The notes below the pieces were generated by a model. It was not told the DNA's origin and made no database searches. It saw only the letters and a list, made by a program, of their open reading frames with translations. A stretch of DNA of 64,000 bases from Nitrococcus mobilis (GTDB taxonomy: Bacteria > Pseudomonadota > Gammaproteobacteria > Nitrococcales > Nitrococcaceae), in NCBI GenBank assembly GCA_024102725.1, contig JAGFJL010000123.1:16322-80321 (forward strand), read 5' to 3'. Of the stretch, positions 11,049-20,456 are shown one piece after another. The stretch's first letter is position 1. Each line of letters opens with the position of its first letter. A program made the position numbers and the translations under genes.

Positions 11049-11480
11049 ATGAGCTTGCTATTGGATGATCTGCCCAAGAATTCGGGGCTCGATCAGCTTG
11101 CTACCCACCGTACCCGCAATCGCAAAGAGGCGCCTTGCCGTCCTTTGGGGCTGCTGTTCCAGCCCATGAATGGCGAGCGGCTGATCAAGGATAACGTGGC
11201 CCACATCGGTAGCGCCGGCGTCAGCGAGCGCAACCACGATTACGGCTTTCGCCCGGCTTTTCGCAACCTGGAAACCGGCTGCGCCGTGCTCGCCCGCTTC
11301 AAAAACGGCGCCCCCGCTCCCATGCATCTGCTCGACGGCCTACCCGATGAATGGGTACTGGAAAAAGACGCCACAGGCCACGTCGTGAGCGTCAAACCCT
11401 CGGTGATCGCGGGCTTCCTGCGCCAGGGACGTTTCTACACCCGCGAGCAGGCCGCCGCGGCCGCTGAAGCCGACGACTGA
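11049..11480 (+). CDS. Conserved hypothetical protein (143 aa) with leader-like N-terminus
   Basis: ATG 11049 has GGAGGA six bases upstream; the frame extends further upstream but without a comparable site. The protein is soluble with no signal peptide. Its C-terminal half (LDGLPDEWVLEKDATGHVVS, then a stretch ending GRFYTREQAAA) looks like a conserved domain, but I do not recognise its function. The first 18 residues contain DLPKNSGLDQLA, the same DL-x5-LDQ-x-A spacing as the orphan peptide leader 360 bases upstream, but no GG follows. It is probably real by coding character. Confidence 0.6.
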   Translation: MSLLLDDLPKNSGLDQLATHRTRNRKEAPCRPLGLLFQPMNGERLIKDNVAHIGSAGVSERNHDYGFRPAFRNLETGCAVLARFKNGAPAPMHLLDGLPDEWVLEKDATGHVVSVKPSVIAGFLRQGRFYTREQAAAAAEADD

Positions 11481-11562
11481 CGACATCGCGACCGATGCGC
11501 ACTCGTTCCAGCCGACAATATTGGTGACTCAGCTATATACGAAGCAATAGCGAGGCCGATTT

Positions 11563-12990
11563 TCAGAAACTCAGCGTAGCCTGGGTGTAAAAATAGGTGG
11601 TATCCCTATCAGGGGCGGCGTTTGGTGCGTCTTTCAGAAACTCGCCATCGACCAGGTAGGCCCCGCCGACCTCCAGACGGAGATTCCCCGGTAGGATATC
11701 CGCCCGCACCCGCGCTTCGATCTGATGCCCGACGAAGGAGCCGACGGTGCCGCTTGGGTCACGCACGTCGGCCATCGGCAGCGCATCGCGATCGCTTGCG
11801 AGCCAGACCGCCCGGTAGCCGACGAAGCCATTGAGCTTCGGGCCCGGCTCGACTTCGATCCTAGCGCCGGGCGAGGTGATGTTGCTGCGCGCCAACGCCC
11901 CATAGATCCCGGTCGGCCCGAATTCGAAGCGCCGCGCCCCGAACAGGGTATCGAAACGGTTATTCTCGCCGTCGTTCGGATCGTCGTCGCCACTGGCGAA
12001 ATCATATTGCAAAACCAACCGTGGGGACCAGGCCGCATCAAACGTATGTGCGAGATGGGCGTGAGCAAAACCCGCGCGATGATCCAGATCGATTGTATCC
12101 GTCGGCGATGTCGTCGATCTTGACTCGCCGACTTGGCCAGCGGCCTCGACCTCGAAATCCCAGGCCCCCTTCGCCGGGGTACTAAAAAACCGAACGCCGG
12201 GAGTGAGCAGGCGGCGATTCGCCGTTGGAACGTCCGAGCGATCATCCTCGTGCAGGCCAAAGACATAGGCTTCGCCGGTCAGCCCACCGAACAGGTTCTC
12301 CTGCATGAGATCAATGCCCCAGAAGCGGGCCTTGAAGCTCTCGACGTCATTGGCGATATCGTTGTCGTCAAGACGATCTCGAGTATTCGGACGACGGTCC
12401 CGCGGAAGCGTGTAAAAGGCTTGCACGCGCGTTCCGGCCGATCCCTTCCAGAGCGCATGAGCTCCGGTAAAGCCATTGATGGTGTTGCGAAACCGGTTGC
12501 GGGCGACCAGCCGGCGGCTGCCGACATCGATGGTGAGCCGCCCGGCGGTAACGTCAAGCTGATCACCCGCTGCGAACACATCGGAGCCTTTGGCCCCGAG
12601 ATAAGCACGCAGTAGCTCAGCGGCATTAACATCGTCTGTGCCGAGCGGAGTCCCGGCATCGTCAAGCTGGGAACGGGAATCCTGGACCTCGAAGCCGACA
12701 TAGAAGGGGTCAAGGTTTGCTTGGACGCCGAATAACAACCGTTCGACCAGGATTTGGTCCGACCCGCTCGAACCCGCCCGAAAGGCACCGTCCAATGTTT
12801 CGAACCGGGCCCGGTAGGTACCGCCGATCTCCAGCCACGCCGGCGCCGACAAGGCCTCGTGCAAGCGCCAAGGTTTGGCGTCGGCGTAGGCCAAGCCACC
12901 CGCCAACAAGGTGAGAACGAGGATGCTCCCGAGAGTGGGCAAGCTGCGAGATAAGCGCTGGTAAAACACGTTAACTACGTTATGCAACAA
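11563..12990 (-). CDS. Alginate-export-type outer membrane porin
   Basis: About 475 residues. A hydrophobic signal segment (LPTLGSILVLTLLAGGLAYA) is followed by mature sequence with alternating beta-strand character and a C-terminal Phe (YFYTQATLSF), as expected for an outer-membrane barrel. LEIGGTYRARFETLDGAFR and the arrangement of strands match the AlgE-like alginate_exp family; such porins often pass anionic or small substrates and the name does not prove alginate export. The start is uncertain: the longest frame begins at TTG 12990, and GTG 12972 is an alternative. No alginate genes are nearby. Confidence 0.75.
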   Translation of the reverse strand: MLHNVVNVFYQRLSRSLPTLGSILVLTLLAGGLAYADAKPWRLHEALSAPAWLEIGGTYRARFETLDGAFRAGSSGSDQILVERLLFGVQANLDPFYVGFEVQDSRSQLDDAGTPLGTDDVNAAELLRAYLGAKGSDVFAAGDQLDVTAGRLTIDVGSRRLVARNRFRNTINGFTGAHALWKGSAGTRVQAFYTLPRDRRPNTRDRLDDNDIANDVESFKARFWGIDLMQENLFGGLTGEAYVFGLHEDDRSDVPTANRRLLTPGVRFFSTPAKGAWDFEVEAAGQVGESRSTTSPTDTIDLDHRAGFAHAHLAHTFDAAWSPRLVLQYDFASGDDDPNDGENNRFDTLFGARRFEFGPTGIYGALARSNITSPGARIEVEPGPKLNGFVGYRAVWLASDRDALPMADVRDPSGTVGSFVGHQIEARVRADILPGNLRLEVGGAYLVDGEFLKDAPNAAPDRDTTYFYTQATLSF

Positions 12991-13146
12991 AAAACATAAC
13001 GAAGAATATCCACGCCCTCCGGAACATTCAAGCCCTATCCTGAGCGGAACCGATTGACAAGCTGGATGGCAGCCACCGATGAATGGACGAACTCACCATC
13101 CCCCCAATGTGCGGACGCACGGCCCTCATCCATGAGGCAGATGCAG

Positions 13147-13503
13147 TCAGCGGCGCCACAAATAGAGCCCGTAAATAGCGAGGTTGATGAGCAACACCGC
13201 AGCGCCCGAAGCCAGCGCGAGAGTGCGCGTGAAGGCCTCGGGATAAAGCAACGGCAGAATATAGTGCTCGATAAATCCACCTTCGTAGCCGATGCTCCCG
13301 GCCCGCCGACGCAGCGCGTTTTCCAGCGGTGTGAGCGGACAAACCCAGCCGATCCACTCAATCAACAACCCGTATAACGCGGCCGGCAGGTGTACCCAGG
13401 CGAGCCAAGGCTTCCAAAACACCAACACCCCACCAAAAATCACGAACAGAACAAACAGAAAATGCATGAGAACAACGAGATCAGCCAGCACATGATAAGG
13501 CAT
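13147..13503 (-). CDS. DUF2784 family membrane protein
   Basis: 118 residues with three to four hydrophobic segments. HFLFVLFVIFGGVLVFWKPW and IEWIGWVCPLTPLENALRRR are the recognisable DUF2784 core, and GFIEHYILPLLYP follows. The start at 13503 (MPYHVLADLVVL) has GGAG twelve bases upstream; the longer frame has no support. Function unknown. It is divergent from the TerC-type gene. Confidence 0.8.
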   Translation of the reverse strand: MPYHVLADLVVLMHFLFVLFVIFGGVLVFWKPWLAWVHLPAALYGLLIEWIGWVCPLTPLENALRRRAGSIGYEGGFIEHYILPLLYPEAFTRTLALASGAAVLLINLAIYGLYLWRR

Positions 13504-13616
13504 GCTATGAACTCCGCGAGACCGGATTGCACGGCGAGCCAACCCATGTGTATCGCGCCACTCTCGCCAGCGCGAATGGCATACTAGGCATCCCAACCGC
13601 TCCCGCTTAGCACACA

Positions 13617-15167
13617 ATGGAAATTTTTGCGGATCCCACGCTCGGGCTTGGCCTGCTGACGCTGATCGTGCTCGAGCTCATCCTCGGCATCGACAATCTC
13701 ATCTTCATCGCCATCCTCGCCGACAAGCTACCGCCTCATCAGCGCGACAGGGCCCGCCTTATCGGCCTGAGTCTCGCGCTGATGCTGCGTCTTGGCCTGC
13801 TCGCCGGCATGTCCTATCTGGTGACGCTCACCGCGCCGCTGTTCAGTGTTTTCGAACGCGGATTCTCGGGTCGTGACCTCATTTTGGCAGGGGGCGGCGT
13901 GTTTTTGTTGTTCAAGGCCACGATGGAACTGCATGAGCGTCTCGAAGGCGGCGCGCAGCGCCACGAAGGGCCTAAAGCGCACGCGGCTTTCGGCATCGTG
14001 ATCACACAAATCGTCGTACTCGATGCGGTGTTTTCTCTGGACGCCGTCATTACGGCCGTCGGCATGGTGGAGCAATTATGGGTAATGATGACCGCGGTCG
14101 TGATTGCCATGGCCGCAATGATGCTGGCGAGCAAGCCACTGACGCACTTCGTCAATGAACGTCCGACCGTAGTCGTACTCTGCCTTGGTTTCTTGTTGAT
14201 GATTGGCTTTAGCCTCATTGCCGAGGGCTTCGGCCTGCATATTCCGAAAGGCTATCTCTATGCGGCCATCGGTTTCTCGGTGTTGATCGAATTCTTCAAT
14301 CAAGTGGCCCGCCGCAACCGCGCCAAACAGGCCATGAAGCGCCCGTTGCGCGAACGCACCGCCGATGCCGTACTGCACCTACTCGGTGGACGCATCGAGG
14401 CTGAAACACCGTTGCCCGTGATTGCAGCCGGTGCCGAAGCCGTATTCGCACCCACCGAACGGCAAATGATTCGCAGCGTACTGGAACTCTCGCAACGCGG
14501 CGTCGAATCCATCATGACGCAACGCCGCGACATCGTCTGGCTGGATTTGAACCGCGGCAAAGAAGCGCTGGTCGAGTCGGTCAAAGCGGCTCCGCACACG
14601 CGCTTGCCCGTCGCGCGCGGCGCGTTGGATGCCTTTGAAGGTGTGGTGCAAAGCCGCGATCTGCTACGCAATCTGCTGGAACAGCGGGAGTTGGATATCG
14701 AGCGCGCGATCACGCAACCCCTGGCCGTTCAGGAAGGCGCGAGCGCGCTGCGCGTATTGGAGCAGTTGCGCCACCATCCGGTACCCCTGGCGATTGTGGT
14801 CGACGAATACGGCAGCATTGAGGGGCTGGTCACCGTCAATGACATTCTGGCCGCAATTGCCGGCGACTTCGTCGATACGGCGAATACCGATGCACTGCCG
14901 CAACCGATAGGCGAGGGCGCCTGGCTAGTGCCCGGCGCGTTTCCGATCAAAGAACTGGACCGTCTGCTGGGAACGACTCTGCCCTACGACGGCGAATACC
15001 GCACGCTTGCGGGTTTGTTGCTGGACCGTCTCGGGCGCATTCCGGCCGTGGGCGAATCACTGCAATGGCAGGGCCACCGCTTCGAGATCCGTGAACTGGA
15101 CGGGCTACGGATCGCGCGGGTGTGGATTCAAAAGGCGGAAACACGGCCCACTGAGAAAGTACCGTAG
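13617..15167 (+). CDS. TerC-family membrane protein with CBS pair and CorC/HlyC domain
   Basis: 516 residues. The N-terminal TerC integral-membrane domain (about 1-230) begins with [20 protein letters not shown] and has a second conserved acidic region, [22 protein letters not shown] pair follows (about 285-410; [20 protein letters not shown] is the classic second-CBS sequence), then a CorC_HlyC transporter-associated domain to the end. The architecture equals E. coli YoaE/YegH; a role in metal or ion efflux is probable from the family but substrate-unknown. It converges on the sigma54 activator gene. Confidence 0.88.
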   Translation: MEIFADPTLGLGLLTLIVLELILGIDNLIFIAILADKLPPHQRDRARLIGLSLALMLRLGLLAGMSYLVTLTAPLFSVFERGFSGRDLILAGGGVFLLFKATMELHERLEGGAQRHEGPKAHAAFGIVITQIVVLDAVFSLDAVITAVGMVEQLWVMMTAVVIAMAAMMLASKPLTHFVNERPTVVVLCLGFLLMIGFSLIAEGFGLHIPKGYLYAAIGFSVLIEFFNQVARRNRAKQAMKRPLRERTADAVLHLLGGRIEAETPLPVIAAGAEAVFAPTERQMIRSVLELSQRGVESIMTQRRDIVWLDLNRGKEALVESVKAAPHTRLPVARGALDAFEGVVQSRDLLRNLLEQRELDIERAITQPLAVQEGASALRVLEQLRHHPVPLAIVVDEYGSIEGLVTVNDILAAIAGDFVDTANTDALPQPIGEGAWLVPGAFPIKELDRLLGTTLPYDGEYRTLAGLLLDRLGRIPAVGESLQWQGHRFEIRELDGLRIARVWIQKAETRPTEKVP

Positions 15168-15225
15168 CGCATGTACGTTCGCGCGACCAGCCCGCGCGCG
15201 GCTCGCCAGCGCTCAAACACTGGCT

Positions 15226-16509
15226 TCACGCTGTCTTATTCGGCCGAAACGACTTGGCGCTGAGGCCGTGCTTTTTGAGCAGGGTCTGCAAATAAGAGCG
15301 ATTCATCCCCGTGTGCTTGGCCAGCACGGTTACCTTGCCACCGACCTCTCGCAACCGTTGCTCGAGGAAAATGCGCTCGGCCTGATCGCTGGCGATGCGT
15401 TTGATGTCGCTCAGTGAATCCGTCGCTCCGGACCCATCCGGCTCCGTCAAAATCCGCTCGGGCGAGCGCGCCCGGGCGCCTTCCGGCAGATGCTTCAGAT
15501 CCGCCGTGCCGTCGGCGAGACAGGAAATGCGAAAGATGATATTGCGCAATTCCCGGATATTGCCCGGATAGGCGTAGCTCAGCAGAAACTGGCGCAGCCG
15601 CGCCGCGAGCTGGACCGGCGGCCGCTGCAGCTGCTCTGCGGCCTCATCGCAGAAATAGTCGATCAGTAGCGGGATCTCGTCGCGGCGCTCACGCAGCGCC
15701 GGTAGAACCACGTGAATAACGCTCAGCCGATAGTAGAGATCCTCCCGGAAGCGCCCTTTCTGACTCATCTGGTAGAGATCCCGGTTGGTGGCTGCCACGA
15801 TTCGGGCATCCACTGCAATCGGCTCATCCGAGCCGACGCGCTGGATCTCCTGGGACTGCAGGACACGCAACAGCTTGACTTGGCCCGGCAGAGGCAGCTC
15901 ACCGATCTCATCGAGGAAAATCGTACCGCCGTTGGCACTTTCGAACTTGCCTTTGCGATCACTGGCCGCGCCGGTGAAGGCACCCCTTTTGTGCCCGAAC
16001 AGCTCCGATTCGATCAGGTTCTCCGGTATGGCACCGCAGTTGACCGAAACGAATGCCCCGCTGCTGCGCGGGCCGTTGGCGTGAATCACTTTGGCGAGGA
16101 GTTCTTTGCCGGTCCCGCTCTCCCCTTCGATGAGCACGGGCAAATTGGTCGGCGCCGCTTTCTCGCCGATCTCCAAAGCCTCGAGGAGCTTCGGACTCTC
16201 ACCGAATACCCCCTCGAAAATAAAGCTGCGATCGATCAGCGCCTGGCGGCGTTGCGGTGCACCCACCGGGCGCTCGGCAACCGGTGCGGCCGAATCGGAG
16301 ACTTGCCCGGCGCTGGCCTGGACGAACCGTTCCTTGCGGGAGAGCATCATCACCTTGGCGCGCAGCTCATTGCATCGGCCCAGCAGCTTCTGGATTTCCG
16401 CGCGATCAAGCTGTTGAGCCCAACGCAACGTCGATCGCAGAATCTCGAGTTGCTCCAACAACTCGCCGTAGGCGCTTGTGGCAGGCTTCTTGAATGTGAA
16501 TTGCTTCAT
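15226..16509 (-). CDS. Sigma54-dependent activator (bEBP) terminating the peptide-export operon
   Basis: 427 residues. It has no receiver domain; instead a short helical N-terminus (about 1-90). The AAA+ domain (about 95-330) has Walker A GESGTGKE, the sigma54-contact loop GAFTGA, and Walker B GGTIFLDEIGELP. A Fis-type helix-turn-helix ends the protein (GGKVTVLAKHTGMNRSYLQ). Its ATG overlaps the ABC exporter stop by four bases, so it is translated from the same mRNA. Because a -24/-12 promoter precedes the first gene of the run, it is the obvious candidate activator, giving positive feedback (inference). The signal it senses is unknown without a receiver domain. Confidence 0.9.
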   Translation of the reverse strand: MKQFTFKKPATSAYGELLEQLEILRSTLRWAQQLDRAEIQKLLGRCNELRAKVMMLSRKERFVQASAGQVSDSAAPVAERPVGAPQRRQALIDRSFIFEGVFGESPKLLEALEIGEKAAPTNLPVLIEGESGTGKELLAKVIHANGPRSSGAFVSVNCGAIPENLIESELFGHKRGAFTGAASDRKGKFESANGGTIFLDEIGELPLPGQVKLLRVLQSQEIQRVGSDEPIAVDARIVAATNRDLYQMSQKGRFREDLYYRLSVIHVVLPALRERRDEIPLLIDYFCDEAAEQLQRPPVQLAARLRQFLLSYAYPGNIRELRNIIFRISCLADGTADLKHLPEGARARSPERILTEPDGSGATDSLSDIKRIASDQAERIFLEQRLREVGGKVTVLAKHTGMNRSYLQTLLKKHGLSAKSFRPNKTA

Positions 16510-19500
16510 CGGACACCGGCGATCTGCTTCTGCACTAATTGATAGTACATGCCCTTCTTGTTTACCAGATCCTGATGCGGCCCCTCCTCCACGAGCCGCC
16601 CTTGGTAGAGCACCAGGATTTTGTCGGCCTCCATGACCGTGCTCAGCCGATGCGCGATGACCACCGCCGTGCGACCCTTCAGGATTTCACGCATGCTCTT
16701 GAGAATGTTGCTCTCCGATTGGGTATCAAGCGCCGAGGTCGCCTCGTCGAACACAAGCAGGTTCGGGTCGTGGTAGAGTGCACGCGCGATGCACAGGCGC
16801 TGGATTTGACCGCCGGAAAGTCCCATGCCGCGCTCGCCGACGAGTTGCTGGTAGCCAAGCGGGAAGTTGCTGATAAAACCGTGCGCATCGGCGAGCTTGG
16901 CGACTTCAACGATCCGGCGCTGATCCGGATTTTCCTCCCCGATGGCGATGTTCTCAGCAAGCGTCCCCGAGAAGAGGAGGTTGTTCTGCATCACGTAGCC
17001 GATGTGGGCGCGGAAGTATTCCTTATCGATCAGGCTCAAATCATAGCCATCGACGCTGATCCGGCCTTCCGTCGGCAGATAAAACCCCACCAGCAGCTTG
17101 GAGAGCGTGGTCTTGCCGGAACCACTTTGGCCGACGACCGCGACCACCTCGCCGGGTTTGATCGCAAAGCTGATGTTCTCCAACACATACGGGTTTTCCT
17201 TGCCGCCATAACGGAAATAGACGCCTTCGAAACGGATATCACCGCGCAAATCCGGCAGAACGATCCGCGTGCTGACCTCCGCTGCTTTTTGTTCGGGTTC
17301 GAGATCCAGCACGTCCCCCAACCGTTCCATGGCGACACCGGCCTCGTTGATCTGATCCCACAGCCCGACCAGCCCCATCAGAGGCGACATGACGCTGCCC
17401 ATTAGCATATTGAACGCAATCAGCTGACCAATGGTCAGCTCCTGGTTGAGCACCAGATTGGCGCCCACCCAGAGAATAACAATGGTCGTCGTGGCGCTGA
17501 ACAATTGCCCCAGCGTCCCGACGAGGGTCTCGAAGCGCTGCGCCTGGTAATTCACTTCGAGCGCTTTGGCGTATTTTTTCTCCCACTTGAGCCGCAGCGA
17601 CCGCTCGATGCCCATGCCCTTGACCGTCTCAGCCGCGGCAAGCGTCTCCATCAAGGTCGACTCCGCATCGGTGGAAGCCGTAAAGCTCGAGCGAGCATAG
17701 TTTTTTATCTTCGGCGTAATCAACACCGTCAACAGCACGATCGGAACGATCAGCATGATCAGCAGCAACGTCATCTTGACGTTGTAGAGAAACAGCACGA
17801 TGAAATAGACGAATACCATCAGCAGGTTGAGTAGAGTGGTGATGGTCGACTGCGTGAGAAAGGCCCGGATCGTGATGTTTTCTTGAAAGCGGGCGAAGAT
17901 GTCCCCGGTCTTGCGGGTGGAGAAGAACGAAATGGGTAACGACAGCGTGTGCTTGAAGAACTGCGACATCATGGCGAAATCGAGATTTCGGACCATGAAG
18001 CTCGCAAGAAAGCCGCGCAACAAATTGGTGAGCTGAGTAAAAAGGTGCGCGATCACCAATCCGATGATCAAAATATGCAGCAGCTGAAAGCTCTGATGCA
18101 CGACCACCCGGTCGAGGATATTCTGCACGATGATCGGTGGGGCAACCCCGAGCAGCTCTATGACCAGCGTCGCCATGGCCAAATACCCGAGGATACCTTT
18201 GTAAGGCCTGAGATAGCCTACGAAGCGGACCCACGGCGAGCGCCCGGTGGCGATCTGCACCATCTCCATACCAGGCATGAAGAGCAGACAGGTGCCGGTC
18301 CAGCCTTTTTCGAACTCCTCCAGCGTCATCTTGTTGAAGCCAAGCGCTGGATCGGCGATCCAGACATGGCTTTTGGAGACGCCGTAGACGACGATGTAGT
18401 GGTAGCCTTCCCAGTGGGCGATGAAAGGCAAGTCGAAGCCCAGCAACGCTTGATAAGTGCATTTGACCGCCCGCGTGGTAAACCCGAGCGACTCGCCTAC
18501 GCGCGCCAAGCTATCCAGCGTCGCGCCCTCCGTCGTGACATTGGCCAGCTCGCGCAGCTTGCCGAGCGTCATGGGGATACCGTAATGCTTGCAGATCATC
18601 GCCAGACAAGCCGCGCCGCAGTCCATCTCCTCGGCCTGCGCCACCAGCGGGAAGCGTTTCAGTACACGCTCGCCCAGCCCCGGCCGGCTCGTAAGATCGA
18701 GCAGCACTCGTCGACCACGGCGTTCGGCGAGCTTCTTCTGCCGCAGCAGATCGCGTTCGAGGAAACGGATGCGCTCCTCGAGCAGTTCCCTGAGCTTCGG
18801 GTTGCGCTCGAGGATGAAATGGACCGTTTGCTGCGTAATGACGATAAGCGTGGCGTCGCTCTCGGCAATCGCGCTGGCCACTTGCTCTTGTTGGAGCAGG
18901 CAGGCCTTCTCTCCGAACACATCGCCTTGGCGTAGACTGGCCAGCGGATAATCCCGCCCTTCCTCCGTGCGCATCAACCGAACCCGGCCTTTGCGGATCA
19001 CATAGAGTCGTTGCTCATCGCGCGCGTCCTGCTCCACGATCACCTGCCCGGCCCTGACCCGCTTGACCCCGATGCTGCGGATGAGCTCCTCGAGCTCGTT
19101 TTTGTCCACTTTACGACGCAGGTCGAACAATCGGGTGACAAACCCTCCGGCCGCTTGGATGGCGGCATAATGAGCAATATAGGTTTCCGCCTGTTTGTTG
19201 TTCGCGAGGATCGCACTAAAAGCCGCCCGCGGGATATGGATCAGTTCGGTTCGCGACGAGGCACGCACCGAGGATTCATGGCGGTAATCACGCAAAGCGG
19301 CGATCTCGGCAAAAACCTCGCCTTCCTTGCGAATCCCCATGCTGATTTCTTTGCCCCGGTCCTCGGTGAAAATCCTGACCGCGCCGGATTTGATAACGTA
19401 CAACCCAGTTTCGGGCTCGCCGGCATTGCAGACCGTATCGCCGAAATCGTACACCTTGATCTCGGCCTGACTTGCCAGCACGGCCAGCTGCTCGCGGCTG

Positions 19501-19556
19501 AAGGCGGAGAGGATTTCGACTGTGGCGAGAAAGTCGGTGAGCGCTATTGTATTCAT
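16506..19556 (-). CDS. C39 peptidase-containing ABC exporter with two cyclic-nucleotide-binding domains (HetC-like)
   Basis: About 1016 residues. Order: cNMP-binding domain 1 (about 1-125, GETLYVI-type core seen as ETGLYVIKSGAVRIF), cNMP domain 2 (about 150-270, RLYVIRKGRVRLM and GDVFGEKACLL), C39 peptidase (about 300-425), ABC membrane domain (about 440-720), ATPase (about 770-1010, GQSGSGKTTLSKLL, LSGGQIQRLCIARAL). The peptidase keeps QAEEMDCGAACLAMI with the catalytic Cys, then HWEGYHYIVVYGV (His) and IADPA (Asp), so it should cleave GG leaders. The layout resembles cyanobacterial HetC and some bacteriocin exporters. ATG 19556 is preferred over the longer frame because GAGGGAG precedes it. 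Confidence 0.92.
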   Translation of the reverse strand: MNTIALTDFLATVEILSAFSREQLAVLASQAEIKVYDFGDTVCNAGEPETGLYVIKSGAVRIFTEDRGKEISMGIRKEGEVFAEIAALRDYRHESSVRASSRTELIHIPRAAFSAILANNKQAETYIAHYAAIQAAGGFVTRLFDLRRKVDKNELEELIRSIGVKRVRAGQVIVEQDARDEQRLYVIRKGRVRLMRTEEGRDYPLASLRQGDVFGEKACLLQQEQVASAIAESDATLIVITQQTVHFILERNPKLRELLEERIRFLERDLLRQKKLAERRGRRVLLDLTSRPGLGERVLKRFPLVAQAEEMDCGAACLAMICKHYGIPMTLGKLRELANVTTEGATLDSLARVGESLGFTTRAVKCTYQALLGFDLPFIAHWEGYHYIVVYGVSKSHVWIADPALGFNKMTLEEFEKGWTGTCLLFMPGMEMVQIATGRSPWVRFVGYLRPYKGILGYLAMATLVIELLGVAPPIIVQNILDRVVVHQSFQLLHILIIGLVIAHLFTQLTNLLRGFLASFMVRNLDFAMMSQFFKHTLSLPISFFSTRKTGDIFARFQENITIRAFLTQSTITTLLNLLMVFVYFIVLFLYNVKMTLLLIMLIVPIVLLTVLITPKIKNYARSSFTASTDAESTLMETLAAAETVKGMGIERSLRLKWEKKYAKALEVNYQAQRFETLVGTLGQLFSATTTIVILWVGANLVLNQELTIGQLIAFNMLMGSVMSPLMGLVGLWDQINEAGVAMERLGDVLDLEPEQKAAEVSTRIVLPDLRGDIRFEGVYFRYGGKENPYVLENISFAIKPGEVVAVVGQSGSGKTTLSKLLVGFYLPTEGRISVDGYDLSLIDKEYFRAHIGYVMQNNLLFSGTLAENIAIGEENPDQRRIVEVAKLADAHGFISNFPLGYQQLVGERGMGLSGGQIQRLCIARALYHDPNLLVFDEATSALDTQSESNILKSMREILKGRTAVVIAHRLSTVMEADKILVLYQGRLVEEGPHQDLVNKKGMYYQLVQKQIAGVR

Positions 19557-19661
19557 TGATTGCTCTCCCTCATGCCTTCGCTTCGGGGCCGTGCTCATCA
19601 GCCGCCGCGCCAAACTCGCCGCTGCTTAAAATCCATCCCCCTAAGCGGCCACCTACAGGAG

Positions 19662-20414
19662 CTAGAGCACTTCCAGGCGATGCTCCTGCGCGCGGGCCTC
19701 GAGCCACGCCCGATAGACCAGACGGCGCACTTCTTTCTCGGTTTCAGCATCGAGAATGGCCGGATGCCTCGCTTCGACCTTGAAGATTTCATAGAACAAC
19801 TCGTCGGGGGTTTGGAACGGGCCCAGCAGTTCGCCTGCCGAAGCATTGAAAACCTTGGCCTCAATCTCGTCCTGCAACTCACCGCGCAGCACCTTGCCCA
19901 CGAGACCGCCGTTGTGCTTGGTATCATCGTCGAGTGAGTGTTCGCGCGCGAGTTCCGCGAACATATCGGGCTCTTCCTCGGCTAGCGACAGAATCTCCCT
20001 GGCCTTGCTCTCGGAGTCCACGACGATATGGCTTATTTCGATGCTTTCGAATTTCGGCGAGTTGAGACTGAAATACTCTTGAATAGCCTCGTCCCGACGA
20101 ACTTCCTCCAGCATTTTCTCCTTGTACAAGGTATCGCTTATATAGGCCTCGAAATCATCCAGGCTGACTCCCAGCTGCTGTAGAAACTCCTGTGTATCCT
20201 TGGCCCGATGCAGGCCTTCGACGCGGCGTATTTGATCGAAACGCTCCTGGATCTCCTCGAGCGTAACTTTGATGCCGGCCCGTTTCGCGGCATGCACCGT
20301 GAGCTTTTCGCTGATCAGCTCTTCAATCAAATTATCGAAAGTCCCATTGAGTTTCAGCCACTTTACCAGCCCATCCGCACTGATTGTCTCTGCGTCGATT
20401 TTTGCAACTTGCAT
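19662..20414 (-). CDS. Parvulin/SurA-like peptidylprolyl isomerase without signal peptide
   Basis: 250 residues. An N-terminal helical SurA-like part (about 1-115) is followed by a PpiC parvulin domain (about 120-225: EISHIVVDSESKAREIL, MFAELAREHSLDDDTKHNGG, VFNASAGELLGPFQT). There is no signal peptide or membrane segment, so it should act in the cytoplasm, unlike SurA and PpiD. Located between the HlyD adaptor and the ABC exporter, it probably handles the peptide substrates or the exporter itself before secretion (inference). Confidence 0.85.
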   Translation of the reverse strand: MQVAKIDAETISADGLVKWLKLNGTFDNLIEELISEKLTVHAAKRAGIKVTLEEIQERFDQIRRVEGLHRAKDTQEFLQQLGVSLDDFEAYISDTLYKEKMLEEVRRDEAIQEYFSLNSPKFESIEISHIVVDSESKAREILSLAEEEPDMFAELAREHSLDDDTKHNGGLVGKVLRGELQDEIEAKVFNASAGELLGPFQTPDELFYEIFKVEARHPAILDAETEKEVRRLVYRAWLEARAQEHRLEVL

Positions 20415-20456
20415 TATGGGTTACCTCAGTTTTTCCGCTTCCGGTACACAACCGGA

